DNA of 64,000 bases from Streptomyces sp. DSM 15324 (GCF_001514285.1 NZ_KQ949027.1:519981-583980); one strand, 5' to 3'; positions 1 through 8,281 are shown, numbered from the stretch's first letter. The notes: generated from the letters alone by a model not told the origin. Translations and numbers: made by a program.

Positions 1-145
1 GCACACGCACCGTCAGGTCACCCTGGGCGACCTTCAGCACCAAGTAGGTCTTGTCCACGCCTTTGATCTGGCGAGTTTCGATGGCCTCGATCAGCGCGGC
101 CCCGTGATGGGGATAGACCACGGTGTCGCCAACCTTGAACGTCAT
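1..145 (-). CDS. carD: CarD-family RNA polymerase-binding regulator, N-terminal part
   Basis: Only the first 48 codons lie in the window; the gene runs off the left edge. The visible residues start MTFKVGDTVVYPHHGAALIE, the Tudor-like RNA polymerase-interaction domain typical of CarD/CdnL proteins. In actinobacteria CarD binds the RNAP beta subunit and stabilises open complexes at rRNA and other housekeeping promoters. The ATG is preceded on the minus strand by a GGAAGGGG-type ribosome site. It is divergent from the lipoprotein gene at 819, with a long spacer between. The PhoP/PhoR/carD neighbourhood matches that of other streptomycetes. Confidence 0.93.
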   Translation of the reverse strand, partial: MTFKVGDTVVYPHHGAALIEAIETRQIKGVDKTYLVLKVAQGDLTVRV

Positions 146-818
146 GTGACAGGTACCCCTTCCGTGGCTATCCAGGGTAACACGGAAACTGCGGTTCCTG
201 AATGGCGTTTTCGCAGGTCAGGGCATATCTCGGGGCTTGACAAGTGCAACACGAACGTGCTTCGGGCGGCTCCGGGAGGCAGGTATTCGCAGGTCGGAGC
301 GGCTCTTCGAGGGGGGTGAAACGCCGACGTTACACGCGTCCCGGGCCCCCTCCGGGCGGCCGAACGTCCACATATGTCCGCTTCCAGATGTGCGACTTGC
401 GCTACTCCGTTCGGTGTCCGTGGCCGGATACCCGCCGTTTCCGGAATTGATCACCGGGGCTTCGAGCAGACCGGTGATCAATTTCCCGGACGGCCCCGCA
501 TTCCTTCACGGAAAATCCGCGAGCGGGGCGCGGCGGCGCTTAAGCCCGAGGCCGCGCGCGGATATGTGAATGACGTACGACGACCGACGGGCAGGAAGAG
601 CAAGGATGAAGTCCAAGTGACCTACGGGTCGACCGAGAGTGTCGTGCCCGGTGTGACGACCAGGGAGATCACGGCCCGCGGCGGCCCCCGGAGGCGTTAG
701 AGGCGGGTCGGGTGCGGCGGCGTGGGGACGGCTCGGTAACCTAAGGCCGCTGACAGACCCTTAGGGCGGCTTTATCACAGGTGAGCTGCCCGTGTGCGTT
801 CAAGGAGTTGCCGCCGCC
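146..818. other. Long divergent intergenic region, carD / lipoprotein
   Basis: About 670 bases separate the two divergent genes. Open frames here have no recognisable protein and cross one another on both strands, so I see no convincing gene. The region must hold the carD promoter and the promoter of the lipoprotein gene. A TTGACA hexamer occurs at 237-242 without an obvious partner. A perfect 13-bp inverted repeat at 445-483 is listed separately. Confidence 0.5.
445..483. other. Perfect 13-bp inverted repeat of unknown role
   Basis: AATTGATCACCGG at 445-457 is repeated as its exact reverse complement at 471-483, with a 13-base loop. The arms are more AT-rich than the surroundings. It lies in the middle of the long carD/lipoprotein spacer, some 300 bases from either gene, so it is not an ordinary 3' end terminator of a listed gene. 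It could be an operator pair, a small-RNA terminator or a structured leader. Confidence 0.6.
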
Positions 819-1463
819 GTGAGCAGCAGCCTTCGACGCGGCGCCCTCGCCGCATCCGCCCTCGCGTTCTCGATCGCCACGCTCGCCGCCTGCGGCGCCG
901 GCAACAACAGCCAGACGCTGGAGATCAAGCCGGACAACGCCTCCACCAGTGTGGGCGACATCAAGATCCAGAACGCTGTCGTCATCACCCAGCCGGACCC
1001 CACCGGGGGCGGGCCGGTCGCGGTCTCCGCGACCGTCTTCAACACCGGCAAGCAGGCCCAGACGATCGAGTCGATCGACGTCCAGGGCCTCGGCACCGCC
1101 AAGCTCTCGCCCGCCAAGGGGCAGAAGAAGCTGACGGTCCCGGCCGGCGGTGTCGTCGTGATCGGCGGCGAGGGCAACGCCTCCGCCGTCCTGGAGCACC
1201 CGGACGCGGCATCGATCGAGGGCAACGCCCAGAAGACCACCTTCACGCTCAGCGACACCGGCGCCGTGAGCCTGGCGGCCTTCGTCGTGCCGGCCAAGAG
1301 CTACTTCTCCAGCTGGGGCCCCAGCGACATCCCGAGCACCCCCGCGGCGTCCCCCTCCGAGAGCGCCTCGGCGACGGCCACGGCCACCGAGTCCCCGGCC
1401 GCGGGCAGCTCCGAGTCCGCGTCCGCCTCGGCGTCCCCCTCCGAGTCGGCGTCGGGCCACTGA
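819..1463 (+). CDS. Secreted lipoprotein, conserved beside phoP/carD
   Basis: Starting at the GTG at 819, with AAGGAG at 802-807 upstream, the protein has a basic N-terminus, a hydrophobic stretch and a lipobox LAAC around residues 21-24, so it should be lipidated and sit on the outer face of the membrane. The middle is a beta-rich domain of about 120 residues (NTGKQAQTIESIDVQG...) resembling DUF461/PCu(A)C-type copper chaperone folds, but I do not see a clear Met/His copper motif, so the function is open. The last 45 residues are Ser/Ala/Glu-rich and probably disordered. An in-frame GTG at 792 is an alternative start. It is convergent with phoP across a strong terminator. Confidence 0.8.
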   Translation: MSSSLRRGALAASALAFSIATLAACGAGNNSQTLEIKPDNASTSVGDIKIQNAVVITQPDPTGGGPVAVSATVFNTGKQAQTIESIDVQGLGTAKLSPAKGQKKLTVPAGGVVVIGGEGNASAVLEHPDAASIEGNAQKTTFTLSDTGAVSLAAFVVPAKSYFSSWGPSDIPSTPAASPSESASATATATESPAAGSSESASASASPSESASGH

Positions 1464-1476
1464 GCCCCGTACACCC

Positions 1477-1519
1477 ACGACAGGGGCGGCACCCTCGCCG
1501 AGGGTGCCGCCCCTGTCGT
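1477..1519. terminator. Bidirectional terminator, 20-bp perfect stem
   Basis: ACGACAGGGGCGGCACCCTC at 1477-1496 pairs perfectly with 1500-1519 around a 3-base loop. It lies between the convergent lipoprotein gene and phoP and can terminate both. There is no T-run, as usual in Streptomyces. Confidence 0.9.
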
Positions 1520-1541
1520 ATGCCAGAACCGCTGGGCCGGT

Positions 1542-2222
1542 CTACGGCTCGAACTTGTACCCCAGCCCGCGGACCGTCACCAGGTACCGGGGTGCGCCCG
1601 GGTCGGGCTCGATCTTGGCGCGGAGGCGCTTGACGTGGACGTCGAGGGTCTTGGTGTCGCCCACGTAGTCGGCGCCCCAGACCCGGTCGATGAGCTGCAT
1701 CCGGGTCAGGACGCGGCCGGCGTTGCGCAGCAGCATCTCCAGGAGGTCGAACTCCTTGAGGGGCAGGTCGACCTTGGAGCCGGAGACCGTGACGACGTGG
1801 CGGTCCACGTCCATGCGGACCGGACCCGCCTCCAGGGCGGCCGGGGTCACCTCCTCCGGCTCGCCGCGGCGGCGCAGGACGGCCCGGATCCGGGCGACCA
1901 GCTCGCGCGAGGAGAACGGCTTGGTGACGTAGTCGTCGGCTCCTATCTCCAGGCCGACGACCTTGTCGATCTCGCTGTCCTTGGCCGTCACCATGATCAC
2001 GGGGACGTTGGAGCGGCCGCGCAGCTGCCGGCACACCTCCGTGCCGGGCAGACCCGGCAGCATCAGGTCGAGGAGGACGAGGTCGGCGCCGTTGCGCTCG
2101 AACTCGTCGAGTCCGTCGGGCCCGGTGGTCGCGACGGCGACCTCGAAACCCTCCTTGCGGAGCATGTACGACAGGGCGTCGGAGAAGGACTCCTCGTCCT
2201 CGACGACGAGCACTCGGGTCAC
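1542..2222 (-). CDS. phoP: Phosphate response regulator PhoP
   Basis: OmpR/PhoB-family DNA-binding response regulator of 226 residues. The receiver domain (residues 3-115) has the acidic pair E8-D9, the phosphoacceptor D52 in LVLLDLMLPG and the KPF lysine near residue 100. The C-terminal winged helix (about 130-224) contains the RVWGADYVGDTKTLDVHVKRLR recognition region, split here between helix and wing. PhoP activates phosphate-scavenging genes and represses nitrogen and antibiotic genes by binding 11-nt direct repeats. The GTG start overlaps the phoR stop by 4 bases, so the two are translationally coupled. The mycobacterial equivalent is RegX3. Confidence 0.97.
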   Translation of the reverse strand: MTRVLVVEDEESFSDALSYMLRKEGFEVAVATTGPDGLDEFERNGADLVLLDLMLPGLPGTEVCRQLRGRSNVPVIMVTAKDSEIDKVVGLEIGADDYVTKPFSSRELVARIRAVLRRRGEPEEVTPAALEAGPVRMDVDRHVVTVSGSKVDLPLKEFDLLEMLLRNAGRVLTRMQLIDRVWGADYVGDTKTLDVHVKRLRAKIEPDPGAPRYLVTVRGLGYKFEP

Positions 2223-3631
2223 GGAAGGACCTCCGGGGCGGAAAGCGTCTGGTACGCGGTCGAATCGGGGGATGAGCGGCGGGACGAGGTGGGGGAGGGG
2301 GTGGGTGAGATGCCGCCGGCCTGCCCGTCCTCGTCATTGAGGTCGTCCAGGTCGTCGAAGGTGTCCAGACCTTCGAGGCCTTCCGGGTCGTCGGGATCCG
2401 GATGCTGGTGGGCGCGATCGCGGTCGCGGGCGGCCGCCGCGGCCTCGGGCAGCCGCAGGGTGAACGTGGAGCCCTGTCCCTCGGCGCTCCACACCGTGAC
2501 CTCCCCGCCGTGCGAGGCGGCCACGTGCTTGACGATCGCGAGCCCGAGGCCCGTACCGCCCGTCTGACGGGAGCGGGCCGGGTCGACTCGGTAGAAGCGC
2601 TCGAAGATGCGCTCCTTGTCCTTGTCGGAGATCCCGATGCCCTGGTCGGTCACCGCGATCTCGATCAGGTCCCCGCCCGGCGCGGTCACCCGGCGGGCGG
2701 CGATGCCGACCCGGGTGCGGGCGGGCGAGTAGTTGACGGCGTTCTCGACGAGGTTGCCGAGGGCGGCGGCCAGCTGGCCGCGGTTGCCAAAGATCCGCAG
2801 GGCGGCGGTGCCGTCCGCCCGTCCCCCACCACCCTGTTCGAGTCCTTCGGGCGCCGCCACGCTCGTGGCCATGGTGATCTGCTTGGTGCCGGCCTGGTGC
2901 CGGCAGCGGTCGACGGCCTCGGCGACCAGTTCGTCGACGCCCACGGGCTCGGCGTCCTCCAGCGGATCGTCGTTCTGGACCCGCGAGAGGTCGATCAGTT
3001 CCTGCACCAGGTTCGTCAGCCGGGTCGCCTCGATCTGCATCCGCCCGGCGAACCGCTCCACCGCCTCCGGGTCGTCCGAGGCGTCCATGACGGCCTCGGA
3101 GAGCAGGGAGAGCGCGCCGACCGGGGTCTTCAGCTCATGACTGACGTTGGCGACGAAGTCCCGCCGCACCGCCTCGATCCGGCGGGCCTCGGTGAGGTCC
3201 TCCACGAGCAGCAGCACCAGCCGGGAGCCCAGCGGCGCCACCCGCGCGGAGACCGCGAGGGCCTCGCCGCGCCCGGTGCCCCGCCGCGGCAGGTCCAGCT
3301 CGACCTGCCGTATCTCCCCGTCGCGCCGGGTGTCCCGGGCCATCTTGAGCATCGGCTCGACCGCCAGTTTTCCGCCACGGACGAGTCCCAGGGCGTACGC
3401 CGCGGAACTCGCCTTGACGACGGCGTCGGCCTCGTCCAGGACGACGGCCGACGAACGCAGCACCGACAGGACCGTATCCACGCCGGGCGGGAGCACGGGA
3501 TCGGTGTGCAGGGAGCTACGGGTGGGGCGTGCCTGGTCGCGCTCGCTCCAGCGGAACGCCAGCATGGCGATGACACCGGTGAGCACCCCGGCGATCGCTG
3601 CCGCTGCGGCGACCGCCGCGTTCACGTCCAT
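2219..3631 (-). CDS. phoR: Phosphate sensor histidine kinase PhoR (SenX3-type)
   Basis: Sensor kinase of 470 residues with one N-terminal membrane segment (about 11-26), a PAS-like region (about 50-150), the phosphoacceptor H165 in the VSHELKTP H-box, and an HATPase_c domain with N, G1 (TDQGIGI) and G2 (GTGLGLAIV) boxes. The last 60 residues are acidic and low-complexity. It phosphorylates PhoP when phosphate is scarce and is thought to be restrained by PhoU and the Pst transporter. Transcribed with phoP from the divergent phoR-phoU promoter region that contains the PHO box at 3705-3748. Confidence 0.96.
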   Translation of the reverse strand: MDVNAAVAAAAAIAGVLTGVIAMLAFRWSERDQARPTRSSLHTDPVLPPGVDTVLSVLRSSAVVLDEADAVVKASSAAYALGLVRGGKLAVEPMLKMARDTRRDGEIRQVELDLPRRGTGRGEALAVSARVAPLGSRLVLLLVEDLTEARRIEAVRRDFVANVSHELKTPVGALSLLSEAVMDASDDPEAVERFAGRMQIEATRLTNLVQELIDLSRVQNDDPLEDAEPVGVDELVAEAVDRCRHQAGTKQITMATSVAAPEGLEQGGGGRADGTAALRIFGNRGQLAAALGNLVENAVNYSPARTRVGIAARRVTAPGGDLIEIAVTDQGIGISDKDKERIFERFYRVDPARSRQTGGTGLGLAIVKHVAASHGGEVTVWSAEGQGSTFTLRLPEAAAAARDRDRAHQHPDPDDPEGLEGLDTFDDLDDLNDEDGQAGGISPTPSPTSSRRSSPDSTAYQTLSAPEVLP

Positions 3632-3704
3632 GCGTCCAGGTTAGGCACGGGATCCGGCGTGACCACAGCCATGCGGGTGCGACCTCGAACACTCGTCGCC
3701 CAGA

Positions 3705-3748
3705 GTTCACCTTGGAGCCAGTAGTGGTTCATTTGAGGTGACTGAATC
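3705..3748. promoter_or_regulatory. PHO box in the phoRP/phoU divergent promoter
   Basis: Units aligned in an 11-nt register: GTTCACCTTGG (3705-3715), AGCCAGTAGTG (3716-3726), GTTCATTTGAG (3727-3737), GTGACTGAATC (3738-3748). The first and third match the Streptomyces PhoP direct-repeat unit (GTTCACC...) and lie exactly 22 bases apart, two units. The box sits between divergent phoR and phoU, where PhoP autoregulation is known in S. coelicolor. Confidence 0.85.
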
Positions 3749-3821
3749 CGACGCGTAGCGGGCAGACCGTGGCACCGTGGGGTTCGCCCCGGAGCATACG
3801 TACGTACGAGAGGGAATCCTG

Positions 3822-4523
3822 ATGCGGGACGCGTACCACGAGGAACTTGACTCGATAGGCGACAGCCTGGTGGAGATGGCCCGGCTGGTCGGGTCGGCGA
3901 TCGGGCGCGCCACGACCGCCATCCTCGACTCCGACCTGAAGCTCGCCGAGAGCGTCATCGAGAACGACCAGAGGGTCGACGACCTGCAGCACGACCTGGA
4001 GGCGAAGGCCATCGCGCTGCTCGCGCGCCAGCAGCCGGTCGCCACCGACCTGCGGATCGTCGTCACCTCGCTGCGGATGTCGGCCGACCTGGAGCGCTCG
4101 GGCGACCTCGCCCAGCACGTGGCGAAGCTCGCCCGGCTGCGCTTCCCGAACCGGGCGGTGCCGCGCGACCTGCACGCCACGATCCTGGAGATGGGCCAGC
4201 TCGCGCAGCGCCTGATGGCGAAGGCGGCGGAGTGCATCATCACCAAGGACGTCGACCTGGCGCTCCAGCTGGAGCAGGACGACGACGAGATGGACCTGCT
4301 GCACCGCACGCTCTTCCAGCACCTGATCGACGACCGCTGGAAGCACGGCATCGAGACCGCCGTCGACGTGACCCTGCTGGGCCGCTACTACGAGCGGTTC
4401 GCCGACCACGCGGTGGCGGTCGCCAAGCGCGTGGTGTTCCTGGTGACCGGTGAGCACGCGGACGAGCTCCAGGCCGACGTCCAGCCGGACATCCAGTCGG
4501 CCACGGGGACCGAGGGGGCGTAG
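3822..4523 (+). CDS. phoU: Phosphate-signalling regulator PhoU
   Basis: A 233-residue protein with two PhoU repeats of three helices each, each holding the acidic metal-binding pattern (for example D..DD.Q.DL.AKA near residues 50-60, and QDDDEMD near 155). PhoU links the Pst phosphate transporter to PhoR and damps phosphate starvation signalling. The ATG at 3822 follows GAGAGGGAA; an in-frame GTG at 3777 would add 15 residues that lack family similarity and would run into the promoter. Divergent from phoRP and sharing its PHO box. Confidence 0.95.
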   Translation: MRDAYHEELDSIGDSLVEMARLVGSAIGRATTAILDSDLKLAESVIENDQRVDDLQHDLEAKAIALLARQQPVATDLRIVVTSLRMSADLERSGDLAQHVAKLARLRFPNRAVPRDLHATILEMGQLAQRLMAKAAECIITKDVDLALQLEQDDDEMDLLHRTLFQHLIDDRWKHGIETAVDVTLLGRYYERFADHAVAVAKRVVFLVTGEHADELQADVQPDIQSATGTEGA

Positions 4524-4644
4524 CGCCGCCGGGGAGGCAGGTGATGGGCTTCCGGAGGGCGTGCGGGCGCCACTGTGCGCCGTTGATGCGCCCGGCACAA
4601 GGGGCATGAAATGGGCACAGGCCCTACGCCTCCGGGAGGAACCC

Positions 4645-4803
4645 ATGGCCGAGTCCCCCAGCACGCCTCAGCCCGACCCCACCCAGGAACGCCCGACCGG
4701 GCAGCCCGCCGAGATCAGGAACCTGATGCTGATCGGCGCGTGCGGCTGCGGTTCGGGGTGCGGCTGCGGGTGCCAGTCGGGCAGCCCGTGCCAGTGCGGC
4801 TGA
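4645..4803 (+). CDS. Cys-rich miniprotein (52 aa)
   Basis: A 52-residue protein beginning MAESPSTPQPDPTQERPTGQ, with a strong GGGAGGAA ribosome site at 4634-4641 that fixes the ATG. The first half is Pro/Thr-rich; the last 20 residues contain six Cys interleaved with Gly (ACGCGSGCGCGC then SPCQCG pattern), ending in CG. Such Cys-Gly runs suggest metal chelation or a thiol-rich peptide, but no family function is known to me. It is followed by a terminator and then by a nickel-binding protein gene, so a metal-related role is a reasonable guess only. Confidence 0.75.
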   Translation: MAESPSTPQPDPTQERPTGQPAEIRNLMLIGACGCGSGCGCGCQSGSPCQCG

Positions 4804-4825
4804 GCGCGGCGTCGTAGGTACGACG

Positions 4826-4859
4826 GGGCGGGGCCCGGTGACCACACCGGGCCCCGCCC
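4826..4859 (+). terminator. Terminator after the Cys-rich gene
   Basis: GGGCGGGGCCCGGTG (4826-4840) pairs perfectly with 4845-4859 around an ACCA loop, followed by TCTTGT. It separates the miniprotein gene from the nickel-binding protein gene. Confidence 0.85.
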
Positions 4860-4937
4860 TCTTGTCGCGGGTGCGCCGGTGCGGGCGCAGCATGGAGAGG
4901 ACGTGCAGGCACCTCAGCCGGAAAGGGGGTGGGCACC

Positions 4938-5186
4938 ATGGCCAAGTTCATGGACGTCCACCACAACATGAAGGGCATCACCCGCGAGCAGCTCCTCCAG
5001 GCGCACCAGGCCGACCTCGCCATAGAGGGGGAAGAGGGCGTCCACTTCGAGTCCGCGTGGGCGGACCCCGACTCCGGCGTCGTCTACTGCCTCTCGGAAG
5101 CCCCGTCGGCGGATGCGGTGCAGCGCATCCACGAGCGCACGGGCCACCGGGCCGACGAGGTCCACGCGGTCCCGCTCCAGGTGTGA
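4938..5186 (+). CDS. DUF4242 nickel-binding protein (SCO4226 type)
   Basis: An 82-residue ferredoxin-like-fold protein (DUF4242), beginning MAKFMDVHHNMKGITREQLL and very close to S. coelicolor SCO4226, for which a nickel-binding crystal structure has been reported. His residues in DVHHNM and the Glu/His-rich middle are candidate ligands. The ATG at 4938 is preceded by GAAAGGGGG; an in-frame GTG at 4929 is less likely. Cytosolic. The window also encodes the nickel regulator Nur at 40.4 kb, but I saw no Nur box directly upstream. Confidence 0.88.
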   Translation: MAKFMDVHHNMKGITREQLLQAHQADLAIEGEEGVHFESAWADPDSGVVYCLSEAPSADAVQRIHERTGHRADEVHAVPLQV

Positions 5187-5243
5187 AAGCTGCATGATGG
5201 AGGTACGGCGGGTGGGAGTCCGTCGGGTGGAGGGGGAGACACC

Positions 5244-6008
5244 ATGGACAGGCCGACGTCGTCCGACGCACAGCTGATGGTCGCGGAGGCACGCAAGGCG
5301 TTCTTCGTGATGTTCGGGTTCCTGGTGCTGGTCTGGCTGGTACAGCTGGCCAACTTCGCCGACGACTACGCGCCGGCCCGCGAGTACGGCCTGGTCTCCG
5401 GCGACGTCGGCTCCCTGCCGCACCTCCTCACGGCGCCCTTCCTGCACTGGAGCTGGGCGCACATCGAGAGCAACTCCGGTCCCCTGTTCATCTTCGGCTT
5501 CCTGGCCGCGTACCGCGGGGTGCTGCGTTTTCTCGGGCTGAGCCTGCTGGTGGCGGTGACCAGCGGCCTCGCGGTCTGGCTCTTCGAGGGCGGGAACGCG
5601 GAGACGGTCGGCGCGAGCGGCCTGATCTTCGGCTACTTCGGCTACGTCGTCGTCCGCGGCCTCTTCGACCGCCATCTCGTCGACACGCTCATCGGGATGG
5701 TGATGGCGGCGTCCTTCGCCTACATGCTCACGGTGGCGGTCCCCGGCACACCGGGCGTCAGCTGGCTGGCCCACCTGGGCGGCCTGGCCGGCGGGCTCCT
5801 GGGCGCGTGGCTGTTCCGCGACCGCGCCAGGCGCCCGCAGGCGGCCAGGCCCCGGCGAGACTCCTCCGACCGTCCTTCCGGCCTTCCCGCCGGCTCGACA
5901 TCCGGCTCTTCAGCCGACTCGTCCCCCCAACTCCCCGGCACCACGGCCCCCGCCGGGCACCCTCGGGCGGACCTGCACAAGGAACTGGGGGACTTGGGGC
6001 TGCTCTGA
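5244..6008 (+). CDS. Rhomboid-family intramembrane serine protease
   Basis: A 254-residue polytopic membrane protein. The rhomboid signatures are all present: H73xxxN77 (oxyanion region) in transmembrane helix 2, catalytic S125 in GASGLIFGYFG, and catalytic H177 in WLAHLGGLAGG. About six membrane helices lie in residues 18-186. The last 65 residues are Pro/Ser/Arg-rich, probably cytosolic and disordered. GGAGGGGGAGAC just upstream of the ATG is the ribosome site. Substrates are unknown. Its 3' end overlaps the convergent membrane-protein gene by 99 bases. Confidence 0.92.
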   Translation: MDRPTSSDAQLMVAEARKAFFVMFGFLVLVWLVQLANFADDYAPAREYGLVSGDVGSLPHLLTAPFLHWSWAHIESNSGPLFIFGFLAAYRGVLRFLGLSLLVAVTSGLAVWLFEGGNAETVGASGLIFGYFGYVVVRGLFDRHLVDTLIGMVMAASFAYMLTVAVPGTPGVSWLAHLGGLAGGLLGAWLFRDRARRPQAARPRRDSSDRPSGLPAGSTSGSSADSSPQLPGTTAPAGHPRADLHKELGDLGLL

Positions 6009-7349
6009 AGCGGCCGAGGTGCTCCGGGCGGGCGGGCGGCGCGGGCGCGGGCGGAGGCGAGACGGGCACCGGGGCCGGGCTTCGCCCGATAAGCGCTGGT
6101 CCGATTCCTCGCTCGCGTCCGCGGCCGCGCCCGCGGCCGCGAGGATGCCGAGGATCACCAGCACGACCACGACCAGCAGGGCCAGAACGGCCACGGTGGT
6201 GGTCGTCGGGTAGTTCCACAGGAAGAGGACGAGGCCACCGGCGCCGACGACCACGGCCGTGGTGGCGGCCCGGTGCGTGCGCAGCCACTGTCCGGCAGCC
6301 CCGGTCCGCACCCCCCTGCGGGCGAGCGCGTGCCCGGCGGTCGCGGTGCCGTGGGCCGCAGCCGAGCGCACGGCGGTCGCGCCGCGGCCGGGCCCGTACA
6401 GATACCCCGCGCTCACGACGAACAGGGCGGCGAGGAGCGCGGTGAGGGCGGCTTCCCGGAGGAACCGCACCAGGGTGTCGTAGACCGCTGCCGCGGCATC
6501 CCGCGACTGAGCGGCCGGAGTCACCGCGTCCAGGTAGATCTGACGGCTGACGGCGAGCCCGACGAGGAGGCCGCACATCATGAGGCCGGTGCCGATGCCG
6601 CCGGCCATCAGCGCGACCCGGCGGGAGGGCGCCACCCAGATGCCCAGGCCGCCGAGCAGAACCACCGTCAGGGGCAGCCACGGGCCGACGACGCCGAGCC
6701 AGCGGGCACCGTCGCGGGCCGCGCCCAGATTGTCGTTGCGGGCCAGCACGATCGACCTGTCGGCACCGGGGATGTCCTCCGCCTTGACGAGCGTCGCGCC
6801 GATCAGTTGCCTCTGCACTTCTTCCGCCACCGGGCCCACGTTCAGGGTGAGGGTGTCGCCCTTGATCTCGAGCGCCCCGCCTCCCTCTCCGGTGAGGACG
6901 TTCGTCGCGACGGTGTGCGCGCCGCGATTGACGCTGTCCCACGCCTTGGCGAAGGCGTCGCTCGTCACCACTTTCCCGACCGCGAAGCGCACGCCGGTCG
7001 TCACCCCGGCCTTGAGCTGGTCGTCCAGCGACCGGGCCGTGTCGACGAGGAAGCGGGGCGCGTCGCGGTCGGCCAGCGTGTCGGCGAGCGCACGGCTGAC
7101 CCTGTGCACGTCGATCTTCTTCACCAGCCCGTCGGTGACCCGGTCGATCACCACCTTCCGCACGGCGGGGTCCCTGGCGAGAGGGGAGACGGTCTGCTCG
7201 TACCGATCGACGTCGGTGATCTCGGAGTTCACCCACGTGGCGACGACGGTGACGGGCGCGAGCAGAACGGCCAGCGTGAGAAGCAGGGAAGCCGCACAGA
7301 GTCGGAGACGACGGTGGAATGTGTGACGAGTGCGCGGTGCGGAAGCCAC
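5910..7349 (-). CDS. Polytopic membrane protein of unknown function
   Basis: A 479-residue protein with an N-terminal membrane segment (about 14-38), a roughly 170-residue extracytoplasmic region starting WVNSEITDVDRYEQTVSPLA, then a cluster of four or five membrane helices from about 215 to 410. The family is common in actinobacteria (often annotated as integral membrane protein) and has no known role. The part after about residue 420 is Arg/Pro-rich, unlike the rest, and is read antisense through the end of the rhomboid gene, so the original stop was probably lost. Confidence 0.8.
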   Translation of the reverse strand: MASAPRTRHTFHRRLRLCAASLLLTLAVLLAPVTVVATWVNSEITDVDRYEQTVSPLARDPAVRKVVIDRVTDGLVKKIDVHRVSRALADTLADRDAPRFLVDTARSLDDQLKAGVTTGVRFAVGKVVTSDAFAKAWDSVNRGAHTVATNVLTGEGGGALEIKGDTLTLNVGPVAEEVQRQLIGATLVKAEDIPGADRSIVLARNDNLGAARDGARWLGVVGPWLPLTVVLLGGLGIWVAPSRRVALMAGGIGTGLMMCGLLVGLAVSRQIYLDAVTPAAQSRDAAAAVYDTLVRFLREAALTALLAALFVVSAGYLYGPGRGATAVRSAAAHGTATAGHALARRGVRTGAAGQWLRTHRAATTAVVVGAGGLVLFLWNYPTTTTVAVLALLVVVVLVILGILAAAGAAADASEESDQRLSGEARPRCPSRLRPRPRRPPARSTSAASEQPQVPQFLVQVRPRVPGGGRGAGELGGRVG

Positions 7350-7382
7350 GGAACCACTACCCAGGCTTGTACGACGCCGGCA

Positions 7383-7556
7383 TCAGCGCTTGACGGCGCC
7401 CTTGAGTCTCTGTTTCTCCGCACGCATCTTCCCCCGCGCTTCCAGGGCGGCGCCCTTTGCCGCGAGGGTGTTCTTGTGCAGGGCGCGGGCCGCCTTTCGC
7501 ACGGTCTTCCCAACGACCTGCTCGGCCTTCGCCTTGACTCTCTCTCCGGCGGTCAT
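7383..7556 (-). CDS. CsbD-like small stress protein
   Basis: A 57-residue protein, MTAGERVKAKAEQVVGKTVR..., rich in Lys and Ala, matching the start of CsbD-like proteins (KAKAEQVVGK). CsbD proteins are abundant under general stress in many bacteria; the function is unknown. The ATG has a full GGAGGT site (complement of 7563-7568). Longer upstream frames have no similarity. It follows the membrane protein gene's start on the same strand with a 33-base gap to that gene, but is transcribed toward it, so they may be cotranscribed. Confidence 0.75.
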   Translation of the reverse strand: MTAGERVKAKAEQVVGKTVRKAARALHKNTLAAKGAALEARGKMRAEKQRLKGAVKR

Positions 7557-7573
7557 CTCAGCACCTCCACACG

Positions 7574-8017
7574 TCACCTCCCGAGTTCCCCGCGGGCACG
7601 GGCACAACCACGGCGACGGCGAGGCCACTCGTGCAGGGCAGCGAGTTCCTTCAGGTCGTTCGCGACCATGACCTGAGCGAGACGCCCGGCGACGGCGACG
7701 ACCTCCGGCCATGACGGCGACCGCAGACACCCCTCGTCCGTGTCGTCGGGCACCTGGGCCACCGCGCTGTTCAGAGCGACTCCCAGCTCCCGCATGAGAG
7801 CGACCTCTTCCTCCGTCCTCAAACTGATACCGAGGAACCGCTCCGGTTCGTCGGCATCACAGAAGTCGTCGAACAGCGTGTGGAAGACATGGTCCACGTT
7901 CTCGAAAACTGCCGCGTCGAGCCAGACGTCGCGTTGCCACGGCGGATTGGCCAGGGCCAGTACCGCGGGGACGACGTGGACCCGGTGGTTCGCCATGAGG
8001 CCGGCGTCTTCACTCAC
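7574..8017 (-). CDS. Conserved Streptomyces hypothetical protein (SCO4402-like?)
   Basis: About 147 residues from the GTG at 8017; the ATG at 7996 is an alternative. The recognisable stretch is LANPPWQRDVWL...LFDDFCDADEPERFLGISLRTEEEVALM, a soluble alpha-helical protein that resembles what is annotated as the SCO4402 family, with weak certainty. The Arg-rich tail (WPRRRRGCARARG) looks poorly conserved. It lies at the left edge of the accessory island, and its upstream region carries one copy of a 19-bp repeat shared with the right edge. Confidence 0.55.
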   Translation of the reverse strand: MSEDAGLMANHRVHVVPAVLALANPPWQRDVWLDAAVFENVDHVFHTLFDDFCDADEPERFLGISLRTEEEVALMRELGVALNSAVAQVPDDTDEGCLRSPSWPEVVAVAGRLAQVMVANDLKELAALHEWPRRRRGCARARGELGR

Positions 8018-8142
8018 GGCGCCGACCCTACCGACGGCACAGCCCCGGCTCTTGACCACCTGCGTTTTCGCTGCTCTGGGGTGGTGGGCTCGTGCGCCTG
8101 GTGGTCGTCGTTGGTCGTCATTGGCCGCTGTCGAGCGTCCTC

Positions 8143-8161
8143 GGACGGCCCAGAGACGGCC
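8143..8161. repeat. Left copy of a 19-bp direct repeat bounding the island
   Basis: GACGGCCCAGAGACGGCCC here is identical to 12991-13009. The repeat is itself a near-tandem of ACGGCCCAG. It lies outside the identifiable mobile relics and near the left limit of the accessory DNA. Confidence 0.7.
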
Positions 8162-8281
8162 CTGGTTCGGCCGGGCCCCGCCGCGACCGCGCACGCCACG
8201 CTCTCACTGGCCCAGGACAGGACGCCCGTGCTCCACAAACCTCGTTTCCCAGTGAGCCATCTATCGGCTTCGATCGCAGTC

